Positions 47,785-63,245 of a stretch of DNA of 64,000 bases are shown here, piece by piece; position 1 is the stretch's first letter, and the number at the start of each line of letters is the position of its first letter. The stretch covers positions 958,418 through 1,022,417 of the forward strand of contig WBMV01004353.1 in assembly GCA_013396655.1 (NCBI GenBank), given 5' to 3'. The notes beneath the pieces were generated by a model. The model saw only the letters and a list, made by a program, of their open reading frames with translations, made no database searches and was not told where the DNA came from. Source of the stretch: Campylorhamphus procurvoides (lineage: Eukaryota > Chordata > Aves > Passeriformes > Dendrocolaptidae). The position numbers were made by a program, and so were the translations under genes.

Positions 47785-48939
47785 CTGTGGGGAGAAAATG
47801 AAATTTCAGTGTATATTTCATATTTATATTTGCCCAAGAATCTAAGCATTCATTACCTCTTACACAGGACAAGAAAAGCCCTTGCCCATTGTCCTTTGCC
47901 AGTCAGTAGTCTCAACTGGGATGTGTGATAGTGAGACAAAGGCCCGAAACTCTCTTGCTAATTACAAAAGTATATTTTTTACAAAACTCTATGAAGTTTC
48001 ATTTGACCATTTTAATCTAGTTAACATGAAGCCAGAGAAAGGTAGTACTTGAAGTGTGTAAAAATAACTTCCCAGATTCCAGCTAGGAACATAGTCAAAC
48101 TTTCTTTTGACTGAAGTATATTCTGTATTTCTAGTTTTCATGCCTTCTGGGTACACAGAATCAGTTCTACGTGTATCTAAAGATTCTTCACATCTAGTAT
48201 AGTCACAGGCCACTATCTTACTACATTAGTTGCATCACTTTAAAACAAATGTATCACCACTAAGCAGATTACTGACACCAAAATCTGTTGTTTTCCAAGA
48301 CACCCATCTTTCCTTTGACTTGAGAGCATGCAGCTCCTCTCCAGTCTGTATTAAATAACAAAAGTAAAACACCAGATACCATAAAATAAATAAATAAAAG
48401 ATAATGGTCCAGCACAGGGGGCCTTCTCTAATTTTCTAAGTACAAACTGTCATAGACACTTAGTGTTAGCTGCGTTGCACCCTCATTCATGAGGATTTAG
48501 GATGACTAAGAACAGTCTCTGGAAACACCTGAGAGCACAAGAACTGCCATACGGAGTCAATCCTGTTCACATCCTCAAAGTCCAATGTTCCATTTCTGCC
48601 AGGAATCAGTACTTCATGTCTGGAGAGCAGCGTAGGCGTTAAGCAAACATGACCCTACTCCAGGTGCCCTTCCAGCCTCTAGCAGCTAGGTGGTACCTTG
48701 GTTCTAGGGGTTTTTCTTTGCTGCAATTGCCCTCCCTTTATCCTGTGATCACAGCAGATAAAACCAGCTTCGATGCTCAGAGCTGGTTAGTAAATGTACC
48801 AGGACAAGCAGAAGTGCAGACAGAACTCCAGTTTCTGTCCTGACATCCCAAATCATCAGCCTCAAACCTGAATGATCAGGGTCCAGCCAGTGGCAATGTG
48901 GAAATTCCCAGAGATTACTTGGCAAATGATCAAAGTGGA

Positions 48940-49015
48940 GTAGAATGGTTAGAATGGTTTGGGCTGGAAGGGACCTTAAAGATCATCTAATAGACAATTG
49001 CTACACCCTGCGCCT
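48940..49015 (-). mobile_element. CR1 3' end fragment in GPAT3-like copy
   Basis: tagaatggtttgggctggaa followed by gggaccttaaagatcatcta is the complement of a CR1 3' tail. It lies in the intron between the exon 7 and exon 8 counterparts. Confidence 0.75.
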
Positions 49016-49169
49016 TCTCTGATGGAGCAGTTCCAAACCTTACACTGATAACAACCTACAGCTGCCCACCAAAGAGAGATGCAGGGTGAAAGCAGTTTCA
49101 GCTCACACTCTGACCTCATAAGTACTAGACCTGACTGGGCAATGAAGCAAACACCCCAGACTACCTTAC

Positions 49170-49285
49170 CTTTTCCTCACCACATGACTGTCTTCCATTT
49201 CTGAGAGCTCAAATAAGACATGCTGAGAGGTTTGCATGCAAGACCTTTGAATAAGTCCCATAAGCCCTCCATGTGCCTGGCCAAC
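49170..49285 (-). pseudogene. Exon 7 counterpart (motif II) of GPAT3-like copy
   Basis: 116 nt, equal in length to GPAT3 exon 7, and open. It reads VGQAHGGLMGLIQR and later HVLFELSEMEDSH. The motif II arginine (R274 in GPAT3) is replaced by Leu, which by family knowledge should harm glycerol-phosphate binding. Confidence 0.88.
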
Positions 49286-49318
49286 CTACAGACCCAAAAG
49301 AAAATTGTTACTATGCAA

Positions 49319-49332
49319 ACACACACACACAT
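49319..49332 (+). repeat. (CA)n microsatellite
   Basis: A short CA run in the intron between exon 6 and exon 7 counterparts. Confidence 0.7.
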
Positions 49333-49580
49333 TTCAATAATAACATTTTAAACACAAATGTGGCTCGCTGACAAATTTCTAAGCTCATGGACACATGATA
49401 CCAATCCTCTTGGTCATAAATGTGCACAGACTTGCCTGCATCTATTTTTGTGCAGCCCAAAATGTGAGTTTGAATACTATCAAATCCCACTCTTTCTACC
49501 AGTTAGTTTATCCTCTTATCCAATACTACATCTACAGGCATCTCAACATTACTGTAATTTATCAACTCTCTTGTTCATAC

Positions 49581-49674
49581 CAAGGAATAGCATCCATCAC
49601 TGGCCAGGATTAGGACATCTAATGGAAATGTGTGATTGGCTACACAGATGCCTCCTTGCTGTGGTCTGTTTTCC
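49581..49674 (-). pseudogene. Exon 6 counterpart (motif I) of GPAT3-like copy
   Basis: 94 nt, the same length as GPAT3 exon 6. It reads ENRPQQGGICVANHTFPLD through to DGCYSL without a stop. The HX4D His and Asp are kept. Acceptor ATTTCAG and donor CCTTG|GTATGA are intact. Confidence 0.88.
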
Positions 49675-52600
49675 CTGAAATGACAACCATAAAAGTAATT
49701 AGTTAACATTTATTCTCGAGACTACAGGCCCCATTGGGTGACCCATCCAGCAAGCATACATGCACAATCAAGACTGAGTTCATTTTCTAAAATCTCACTT
49801 TTTGTGATTTTCCTCCCTTTCCCATTTAACATACCACATTTTTCATACTATGTAATAATTCAGTTTTGCCTCTTTTCCCATATTTGACTACATCTTCTCC
49901 CACGTTCTCACAAAAAGTTTTTCTAATCACTCCTTACAATGGCTTTTCTCAATCATTTTCTCATGTATGACAAAGGCTTTGGGGCAATTACTCCATGTAA
50001 AATCTTCCAATACAACGGCAAAAAGAAAGTCAGTAGGTTCTTAGCACAAAATACAATCACCGTTTAAGATCAAGCCCTTGTGACCTTTTCATCCAACAGT
50101 CCTTTCCATCTGGCCTCATTTCCCCTTTCCAATCACAACCAAGAACGCAGATCAAATGATCTGAGTGTTACATTGCAAGCCTGAGATGATGTGACTGTCC
50201 ACTGTCAGATTCTAGAAAGGACTCAACAGATCTCCTGCCTGCTCTAGTGAGGTGTGGTGGTTTTACCCTGCTTAAATTGATAAACCGGGTTGCAGAGGGT
50301 CACAACCATTTGTTTGGGATAAGAGCACAGGTGTAATGTGCTTGGGTTGTGATGCAGAAGCTAACTCAGAATAACCATGTATTTGAAAGCACAGCAGGGA
50401 GTTTCTTTCACGAGTTTAAGTTTCTGCAGCATCTGCCCATACTCCAGTGGGATTTCACAGCATATCAGCTTCTTCCATATACAACCGAACTATCAATTCA
50501 ATGATCATTCACAATTAGCTGCCTGATGTCTTTTCTACATGTGAGTATTTATCAAGAAACAACAATGCTCCAATTTCAGACAGAAGTTCAGAACCCAAAA
50601 TTCCAGAAGCTTCTCCTGGCAAGTAGAGCTACAGCTGTTTAATGTATTTCTTTGACTCTCTACAAGACTGCGAGAACATGGTGTAGCTTTCATCCTAGCA
50701 AAGGCATTTTCTTTTGCAACAGCTGGAATAATGTTCCTAGCACAATTTTGCTAGTATTGTCATTTCCACCAAACCCTGATATAGACAAGCAAATACAAAG
50801 CTCACAGAAAACACATTATTTACAAATAAAAGCTTACAAGCATATGGGAGAAAATAACCCTATCAGAAACCAAACCACATTCGCCTTTATCACTTCCGAA
50901 AATATTTTAAGGATAAACTAAAGGTAATAATAGTAATTATGGGCTAACAGTTATAAAATTGAGAAATTAATCTATTGAAGATATTTTGCTATTATATTAT
51001 TAATATGTCCTCAAAAAAAAATCACAAAACCCCCCCCACAAACAAAACCAGTCACCCCTCAAATTTTCAAACCTTGAATCTTGTTTTTGGAAAAAGATTT
51101 CTTTTCCTGCTAAAACAACAAGTATCTAGATTCCTTATGGAAAAGCAGCAGAGGGTACAAATTATTTCCATACATGATTACATTTTTTCCATTTGTTCCA
51201 GTCACTGTTCACAGTGCTAAAACACTTCAGTGAAGTCAAGAAATCAAATTGACTTATCATATGCCACCATTACTCATTTCTTAGCAAAAGATCTGAAAAT
51301 TTGAGCTTTATTCTAAAACACCTATTTTTTTATCCTGGCAAATTCAGTAAGGGCTACAGACCTGCATCTTTGAAAAATATTTTTTTTTACTTTGACATCC
51401 TTGATTTCAATCTCTACTCTTATTTTGCTCAAGCTGACAAACATGGAGAAAAATAAAACATGTTTTCTCTCTGCCTCCCTATTTACCATTTGCAGCTGTA
51501 AGAAACAAATACAAAGTGTTGTCAGGTGACAAATTTTCTATTCATTTCGCTGGTCTACATAACAGACTAAATCAAATGCAATGCAATGGAGAATCCAGTC
51601 ATAGTCTTAAGGTTGGATTTTTGCTGAAACCAGTTGTTTGACCCTTCCTAAAGCACTGATATTCCTGCAATGTAATCCATAGCATGCTAATACATGACTA
51701 AGCATCTGCTCATGGCATTTTCAGCTTAGCTACCCAGTAAGGCATCCTATTTCGCCATTCCAGACAAACACAGGAACCATGGACGGTCTCTGTGCATCAT
51801 CCCATTAGCAATATCTCAGGTAGATAGTGTCACAGCTAGAAACCAGTTGACACTTCACTAGGCTTTCCATGTCAAGTTGTTTATTTCTCAAACATGGGCT
51901 GCATATAAGCCTGCTTTAAAGCTGACTGTATTCCAAGCTGCAATTTTGGCCATATTCTGGTGAATGAGCCCCAGGACTTCAAGGGCAGGCCCAGGAATTA
52001 AATGCACGAGCTTTAACCCAGCATTTCCCAGTCCTACCCTTTCTTGCAAAGAGCCTAGTGGTCCAGAGCACAAGAAAAAGTGACCCAACATTCCTCCATC
52101 CTCTCCCCCTCTCATTTCCCACAAAGATAGCTCTTAGTTACTCTTTTGGCACAAGGAGAAGCATTTGAACAATATTTTCAAGAAAATAGTTGGAATTACT
52201 TGTAAGACAAAAACAGAGGAAACTCCTTTTTTGCCCACTGAATGATTAGGGAACAGCTTTGAATATAAAAACCCAAAACAATTCAGCCTGAATTGCAATG
52301 CATGGACCTGTGCTGTTCCTGTTAGTAGCTGCTGTGGCCACAGGGAACTAGACATAAAAGCCTACACCTGATCACATAACAATTAACTTCATTATTTCTT
52401 TTTTGATAAATTGATCCTCCACATTGCGAACACAAAATTATGACACTCATAACCTGTTAAAAAAACTGTGGAAAGAAAAATATCTAATGTGCTTTACAAA
52501 AGAGAAGTGCCTTTCTATAAAAAGTACACAGTGAGTGGGTCAAATGCCCCTCAAAGTTGGTAAGCATACAGGGGGGAAAATTATAGAAGCTATTTTAATG

Positions 52601-53915
52601 TCTGCTAACTGCAGCAGCAGAGCTGTCCAAAGACCTTCTCAGGTTTGATATGAGAGTGCCTCTTAATCAGGGTACCTATAAGAATTTCATTAGCATACTA
52701 CTGGCTGTTTAAAAACCATATCAAATATAAAGGCCAGCATTACATATAGGCACTGCAGGTAGTCATTTCTCATTTACACCAGTATCTGAAAAAACAAGTA
52801 ACCCCTATACTTTGCAGTCCAGTGCATTATGCCAAATGATGTTCATCCAGCTGAAGACAGATCCTACCCAAGAGCTCTTAATCAATATTAAAACAAAACA
52901 AAACAAAAAGCCCCAGACAAATATAACAGAAGAAACACAAACAAAAAAGAGACAGAAGAATTACAAGATGAAAAAACCCAGAATTGGCACGGTAAGATGG
53001 TCATGATATTAACTAGATCACATTGCTACAAACATGTTCTACTGCACACATACATAACTCCAACAGCTTAATAATAATAATAATAGCAGCAATACTAGTA
53101 ATATGTTTTCTGCCACAAGCAGAAAGTGTATTCACAGAAAGCAGGTTTATGCCAGAAGCACAAAGTTAATCTACTGGAAAATGAAAATGCTTCACTGTTC
53201 AATATGATGAATTCAGTGCACCTACTTCTGGCTAATGATGGATATGAAAACTCAAACTTGAAAAACTAAATGGAATTCTGGCTTATTAAAAGCCCTGGAA
53301 ACCTTTTACTGATAGCAGCAGAATCAGGATCTTAGCCATGATCTGTTCATCCCTACAAAAATTACACTTTTAGAAGGTTGCACAGATTCATCAAGTGTCT
53401 TAAAACAAAACTTGTAACTGCTGGATCCCACAGATTTATATCTGGAAGAAGCAGCACACAGTCAATATTCTTACCTAGAATATTAATACTATGTAATTAA
53501 AATAATCCAAATAAAACCACTGATGCTTATGTACATCTAAAATACATGTTCTTATTACTTACCAACTCCTATAAACTAATACATCTTTTTGTTTATATTT
53601 GACTTGTCATGAGTATTCTACTTGCATGAAGTACTTTAACCAGCTCGAATTAGAAGAATAGATCATGGAGTCTCTACTTTAATACAAGAAAATCTCAAAC
53701 CAGTAGCAGATTATACATAAACCAGCATATAACTAGATATCATTTAAAACTTCATTCAAAAGACTATCACAGAAAATAAAGCTTCAAACAACACATCCAA
53801 GTTAAGAGAATTCTTTCTGCTGACTTTTATGGCTTCTATATCAAATGGACAGATTTCTATTATTAAACATATTCTGCAGCAAACACATACCTTTTGAACT
53901 TAATTCTCAACTTAC
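49675..53915 (-). other. Region where exons 2-5 of the GPAT3-like copy should lie
   Basis: I read this 4.2-kb interval for counterparts of the IVEDEVTQRF, SWNLLTRTN, GTTLVGQLP and VRALSGTI exons and found none. It holds AT-rich sequence, an A-rich tract (52888-52980) and a (TAA)n run. Deletion or extreme decay of these exons is inferred. Confidence 0.5.
53068..53085 (+). repeat. (TAA)n microsatellite
   Basis: About six TAA triplets. Confidence 0.75.
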
Positions 53916-54048
53916 CTCTAATATTTTTATTACAATTTTCACATAGACCTGAGAAATCCCCAGTGATATTCAAAACATTGAAGGCAACAAAACTAACACC
54001 ACAAACAAGATCATCCAGACAGACAAAATCCTGCTTCTGCAAGGCCAT
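53916..54048 (-). pseudogene. Exon 1 counterpart of GPAT3-like copy, with stop
   Basis: In one frame it reads ILSVWMILF, a hydrophobic stretch, LLPSMF, a TGA (53970-53972) where GPAT3 has Gly30, then ISLGISQVYVK and KILE before a GTAAG donor. The ATG (54046-54048) is in a different frame from this, so a small indel also separates the start from the helix. Confidence 0.75.
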
Positions 54049-57000
54049 GGCCCTCTTTATTTTCTTCCATGCTTACTCCTCCAAAATGCCAACCAGTTGC
54101 CTTTCTGAGAACATATGCTCATCTGTAGTGGAAAATCTAGCAAGCTTCAAGAGACAGAGGCAAATAAAAATTAGACATTTTAAGAGCCACAGCTATCCCT
54201 AGGTGAAGGCTGCTGCTCTCTAAAGCCTGACACCACAGATACTCTCAATGATAACATGATTTCTACTCTTTATCCCGCCCTAACTCCACCCACTTCCTTG
54301 TAATTGATAAGCATTTACTCAGCAGGGGAGAAGAAAGAAAAAGCGTGATAAGTAGTAATATATATTAGGTAATTAGATACTGCCAATAAGAAAACTTTTC
54401 AATGTGTCAACTAGTTTTCATAAGATGTCCTGCCAATAAATTACAACGCAGAACTAGGTGGGTGTGGTTTTCAGATTGCCTGAAATCTTCACTTCTATAC
54501 CTCATTTAATACACATGAAGCACTTCTCCAACTCACATTTGCACAAATTAGTGACTTATTTAGGCAGATTTTCTACTTCATGGGTAAATAACTCCCTCAT
54601 TTTGGTATTTGACCAAAGGAATGAAACTGAAGCTTGAGGTGCAAGTCAGGCTTTTTTATTTCATTTTTTAATAACATATGTGAAAGGAAGATGCAAGTTT
54701 CAGCAGGCAGGGATTGACAATATGATAAACCTGCTTCCTCCACTGCTCTACCAGAAATTAGCCAAAAAGCTTATATTACAGAGTTACAAAATACACTGTG
54801 GTGAAGTAACAAGCCATCTACCCTTGCACCTATTCAATTGCAGAATTGAAATGCAATAGATAATCCAGTTTCTCCTTCTATCCCATCAAATGTCAATAAT
54901 TTAAGTCACTATTTTTCAGGAAAGACCCATATCAGCCACTTACAGCCACCTCTCTGCTGCCTCTTTGTATGCATCACAGAAGGTACAGAGATGAATAACT
55001 CTTTATTCTGGAACTTGAGTGGAGCCCATCCACTGCTTGTTTACAACCTTCTCATAGAACAAATTAACTAACCGTGGTAGAATAAGCAAAACTTCCAAGA
55101 CCGTGAAATGCTACTCCACAAAAGTCTTCCCTTTGCACATACTTAATGTTAGCGTGTTTGTCTAAGGCTGGGGCTGTTATATTTTAAAACATCCACATTC
55201 CCACGTACCATTGTTTGGTTTGTGGAGCAGCCTCAGTACACACAAACCAGATTATTTAGAAATGAAAGCAGACCCAAAGACCCTCTGTACGAAGAGCACC
55301 CAATACCCTCCAGTCCATAACAGAAGCACGGGTGTCAGAGTGGGCTGTACCACCTTGAAGTCCTCTGATTTATACCACATGCCCAGGCATCAACACGCAG
55401 TATCCTGATGCGTCACAAGCCCACATGAATCCATGGCATGCTTCTTGTGCCATATAGTGAGTCAAGTGGCTTTTGTATCTTTAGATTTGCTGCTGAATGG
55501 CATCCCTCAGGTCTTTGTAACTACATTGCAATCTTTTTGAGCAATCTAATTTTTCTTTTGTGTTTTCTCACTACTTAGCTTCTTTACCTTATTTCCCATT
55601 CCTGACTTCTTTCTGAGCCTTCTGTATCTTCTACAAAATCTTGCTGGCTTGTTTGTTTGTTTCGGCACTCCCCTTGCTCTTTCTCTCAATGGCAACTGCA
55701 TGTCTAACTCATATAAAATCATACTCCCCACCACACCAGGAACACAAACAGACACTGTAATTCTTCCCTGCCACTTTATCAGAAAAACAGAGAGCAAGCA
55801 ACCCCCTCACATACCCATCCTTCCATCATGCTTAATTATGGGAATGCAGCCCTTTGTCAGCTTTAATTTTTCCTGGTGAACCACTCAGTTCAAGACCTAT
55901 GGGGTTTTCTGAGCGCTGCTGAGACAATTATCATAGGTATATCAGAAAAGAAAAAAAGCAGGGTGGGTTTAGAGGGGGAACAAAGAGAGGTCTTGGCAGT
56001 GTATTGCTGTCCACCCAGCATGTCACATTTGCCACACAGGAAAAGATAATTACTACACCTGCTTCACTCAGTTTGCTCCTGGACACAGAGCACTGCAACA
56101 GCCCACTGCACTGAAAGCATTATCTTGAATTCATGGGCCAGCCTGGGAACCTCAGCCTCTGGCAAGGTTGTGAAAGAGGAGACCATAGGAATGGCATTCC
56201 CATATAAAGTGAAAGACCTGAAGAGTTGCTAGTATGTCAAGAAAAGCCACAAGACAATGTGCAAAACTCTGTTCATGAAATACAACTTAGAAGAAAGGGA
56301 TGCTGGTGAAGGAATTCAAGAACAAAGCCCTCTTTAATTTAACAAAGCTCAAATTGACACCCACAAGCATAAGAAATTCACTTAAAACAATTTCTGGTCT
56401 CCTAGGGAAATGAAAAGGAGTTGAAATAGGCATCAGCTGCCTACTTTTGGCTCTCAATCCCTTGAGGTCATTCTACTAATTTCTTATTGCAAAACATTGC
56501 CTAATGCCTAATTGCCAATTGTCATAGGGAACTGGAATTATGACCCATTTATTTTTTCAGTGCAAGGAGAAGCAAACGCAGCATTGGCCTCAGTCTATCT
56601 GTAGTGTTTTATATGGAAGAATTAAATCAGGTATGAACAGCCTTTTCCTGCACAAGAGTGGCTATACAGCAGTCAGCTTTCAAGCAGGTGTATATACACT
56701 GTGAACAGATAAAAAACTGCAATGACATGTAACAGCTTTCAAGAAGTGCCACTATGAGTCTGCCTTCTCTCTGATGTGCTCCCTACTGCAGACACAAACT
56801 GGAAATAACACCTGAAATGGACTCAAAGAGAAGGAATCCCACATTCATGGAAGTTTTGGGAACCACTCTTTCCAGGTATTCTTCTTTCCTGGTCAATACT
56901 AACTATTCCAGTGACTCTGAGGGGATGTCACACAGGAGTTTGCAGGCTGCCTTTCTTGTAACGCCTTTCTTATCAGACTACCAGAACATTGTATGTCCCC

Positions 57001-59814
57001 AGCAGATAATGTTCCAAAGGAGCACTGACAAAGGAGCCAGGTGGTGCTTCAGATGTTGATGTAATACATTCCCTAAAGGTTAACGAAGAGAAATTTCTAC
57101 CTGAGGCAAATGACAATGACTATGACTATGAATCATGTCAACCATCTATCAGCGGATCTTTTTTATAGTAAATATACAGGATAGATTGTTTAAGTGTTTT
57201 GAGTTGCAACATGGTAACGTACATCTAGAAGTATAGAAGTACAGTCATTGCCATTGGGCACATGAAGGTGTTACTATTGCTAAATTTTCTTCTGATTTCT
57301 GTTGTAGGATTACCCGGTATTTCTATGTGAGTTTTGCCATGCTACAAAGCAGCTGGATCTACTTAGAAAAGCCTTATAAGCCAATGACACAGAGTCAAGG
57401 GAGCAAGCCTGGACTGATTTCCTGGCATCTCTTAACATCCAGGGGTACCAGGATTATGCTTTGCACGATAAGAAAGTCTTTCAAGCAGGACTGACCAGAG
57501 CATTCTGCACTCAGTAATTCTGATGTGTGTACTTGCACATGAGAACTACCAGGAATACATCTTTTCCAAATGCAGTTGTATATATATATATAAAACCTTT
57601 TTTTAACGTCTTCTCAATGTTTCAACCTCACATTCACTAAATTCCTCACCTGATCACTACTCAAGAGAGAAATAATCTCTGATGGTTTTGGTTTCATATC
57701 AAGGCTGAGGCTCGTGCTTTCCTGGTGAAAAATCCTCCAAAAGTCCAGAATAACCCTAAAGATCACCTATTGCATGGTATGCAATGTCAGGTGCAATATT
57801 TATTTACAGAAACCACACTGTCTTCATACATTTAAATGTACTCCTCTGCATTAGTACTCTAATTGATCTGTTTGCTGCCCTTAAGGTCTGTACAGATCCC
57901 ATCAACACCACTAAACAGATGTGTATTTATATCTGACCACAATAAGACTGTGCTATTTAGGGTTTATCTTTGGCCACCAACAGTTGAATTATGAAAACAC
58001 TGAAAAAGGATGTTTAACTAATGTATCACTCTTTAAGATGACTGTAACACATTTAGCTCTGACCACACAAGCATTATTGTTTCCGCACAAGATAATTTCA
58101 ACAATTACAGAACCTTATTTTTTTTGTATCCTGTAGCTTACAACAGGCTTGAGTCTTTGTATCACAAAACAGGAAAATCCACCACCTGTTCTGACTACGT
58201 GTTTGCCTCAGCAATATAGATACCCATAGATGTGTAGGCATTACATGACTTTCAATACATATCTCATATGTTGTTAATATAAATCTTGTATATGGGTAGT
58301 GCATCATCAAAGCTGAATGCAAGAAAATAATTTGTTGATGCCCAGCATTTCTTGAATTGATTAAATACATACAATTTTCTCCCAGCTCTGGCTTAGGAGT
58401 GACTGCAAGCACAGCACACAGTCCTTTGGGGTAATTCCTGAAAGATGTCAGCATTCCTGTCCTCTTTCATCATTTTCTTCACAAACAGCTATGGAAGTTG
58501 GACATATCCATGTGTTCTTGTTGCCTTCACCATGGCAACGTGGTCCATAATGGAATCATTTGTTGCAATGTATCACTTCAGTTGTATCGTACCTATTACC
58601 CTTTTCTTTTTAATACCACGTGGCCTGCATTGCAAGAAATGCATATTGGCTCTTTCCCATTACCCTAGTCCATCATTCTGTATCATGCAGAGACTTGTTA
58701 GCCCCTTATCCAGAGATCTAGGCCATTTATGAGTGCACTGAGAAATAAAAGTCTTAGCTGGCCTCTCTCTCCACTGTAACATCAGCTAACAATCACAACA
58801 TTTTTCCTCTTCTAAATAATGGCATCATTCAGATATATTTTAAATAATACTCAAAGAATTTTATTTAAATGCAAATACACCAGAACTAACCATTCTCCTA
58901 AATCTTGCCAACAAGTTTTAAGGGAAAAAAATACACTGTAAACATTAATAATTTTATATGCAACTTAAAAGAATGTGAGACCCAGAAAGCATGGAAATAC
59001 CTCTTGAAGGACCACAGGAGCATACATCTTATTTCAAGAGTCCGGAAACTAATGTTTAAGGCTAAGACTGTGCTTACCTGTAGTCCTGGTGAGGGATGAA
59101 ATCAAACATTTGCTCTCGTGATATGAAGGGGTAAAACTCCTGCGGCATTTAGACCAGACTCCTCATCATATTTCAAAGAATGTTGTCACTTTTAAGTCTC
59201 CCTTCCTGAAATTCTTTTCTAGAGCTTTTCTAGGCTGGTATGTCAGGAACACTTGCTAAAGTGGGGAAAAATATGTTACCACAAGTATTAAAAAGAAGTA
59301 AAATGTGACAACTGCAAAAATACAGAGTGTCCATTCTGCAAACTCGGTCTATATCTGAGGAAGAAGTCATAGAATTTACTGCTGTCAGATCATTGTTCAG
59401 CATAATCATTTTATTACTTCGTTATCACAATTTATCAGGTTATTAACTCAGAAGATTCTCACCATGATCCTAAATTGTACACTGCACCTCCAGACATACT
59501 CACAGATGCATGTCCTGTTTCAAAAGGCACAGCCTTGTTATGGACAGGAGTTCAGCCAGAGCCATGCCTTTTCATACTGCAGCCTGGCATGACACAATCC
59601 TCCCACCCCCAAGACATGAGGACAGCTCAATCCAACCACACTCCCAGCAAGATGATTTGGGCCAGGCAGCTTGGTTTAAATGGCTTTTTGATGAAAGCAT
59701 CAAACTAAAGCTCATAGCGCAGCAAAATGAGGTGCTTCTCTGAGCACAGATCCTGCCTTTCAGCCTAGATCTTGCATGTTGGCTGCTATCTTACAATCTT
59801 AAGCTGTGCCAGGG
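54049..59814. other. Intergenic, no gene recognised
   Basis: AT-rich sequence between the GPAT3-like copy and ABRAXAS1. A (TA)n run lies at 57579-57592. Open frames such as 58445-58732 (hydrophobic) show no family resemblance or splice context. Confidence 0.4.
57579..57592 (+). repeat. (TA)n microsatellite
   Basis: About seven TA dinucleotides. Confidence 0.75.
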
Positions 59815-60135
59815 GAGTTTAGGTTGAACATTAGGAAGTATTTCTTCACAGAAAGGGTGGTCAGGCCTTGGAACGGGCTGTCTGGGGCAGGTGGTGGAGT
59901 CACCATCCCTGGAGGTGTTTAGAGAAGGTGGTAGAGTCACTGTCCCTGGAGGTGTTTAGGGGAGGTGGTGGAGTCACCATCCCTGGAGGTGTTTAGAGAA
60001 AGTGGTAGAGTCACTGTCCCTGGAGGTGTTTAGGGAAAGACTGGACCCAGTCTGGTGGGCACGGTGGTGCTCAGTCATTGATTGGCCTCCATGACCCCAG
60101 AGATCTTTTCCAACCGAGTTGATTCTGTGATCTCT
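59815..60135 (+). mobile_element. CR1-like 3' end with expanded 37-bp repeat
   Basis: It starts 'ttaggttgaacattaggaag', continues 'cacagaaagggtggtcaggc', and ends 'ccaaccgagttgattctgtg', the plus-strand form of the tail type seen reversed at 40390-40505. Inside, a 37-bp segment is repeated four times (see next entry). Confidence 0.8.
59891..60038 (+). repeat. Four 37-bp tandem units inside a CR1-like tail
   Basis: Units begin at 59891, 59928, 59965 and 60002. Units 1 and 3 read gtggtggagtcaccatccct; units 2 and 4 read gtggtagagtcactgtccct. The alternation indicates that a two-unit 74-bp block was duplicated after the first doubling. Confidence 0.9.
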
Positions 60136-60467
60136 TTTTCACCAACTGAACCTCCCTTCTTGCTGGCTGGGTTTGAAAGCACCAACAGAGGCCAGACATC
60201 AGAGAACACCCTTTTTTGAGGATGTTTATGCGCTCCGAGGAGATGCCGCATCCCTGAGGGGCCGTGTTGGGCCCTGCTGTGTTGTGCCCGTGTCATGCCC
60301 GTGTTGTCCCCGTGTTATACCCATGCTGTCCCCGTGTTATACCCATATTGTCCCTGCATTATGCCCATGCCCTGCGCTCTCCGTGCCCGCCCCGGCGGTG
60401 CCGCCCGTGCCCTCTGGGGGCTCCTCCCTCTATTGCCGGGCCGGGCCCGCCCCGCCATTGCCGGGCC

Positions 60468-63245
<2,778 letters not shown>

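Larger units (their letters stand above)
44683..54048 (-). pseudogene. Decayed tandem GPAT3-like paralogue
   Basis: Eight segments on the minus strand match GPAT3 exons 1 and 6-12 in order, with conserved exon phases and GT-AG sites: 54048-53916, 49674-49581, 49285-49170, 47784-47729, 47379-47294, 46546-46419, 45326-45247 and 44797-44683. Introns separate them, so it is a duplicated gene, not a retrocopy. Counterparts of exons 2-5 were not found in 49675-53915. Lesions: frame break plus TGA in exon 1, TGA in exon 8, and a one-base deletion in exon 10. Motif I is kept (HTFPLD), motif II has FELSE instead of FERSE, and motif III/IV words (FPEG-TC, HPVAIK) are kept. It lies between GPAT3 and ABRAXAS1 in the same orientation as GPAT3. 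Amino-acid divergence from GPAT3 is large, so the duplication is old. Confidence 0.85.

Noticed and set aside
50255..50345. Possible LTR start (gtggtggttttaccctgc)
   Set aside because: It resembles the opening of some avian LTRs, but I could not follow LTR features or an end, so I do not call an element.
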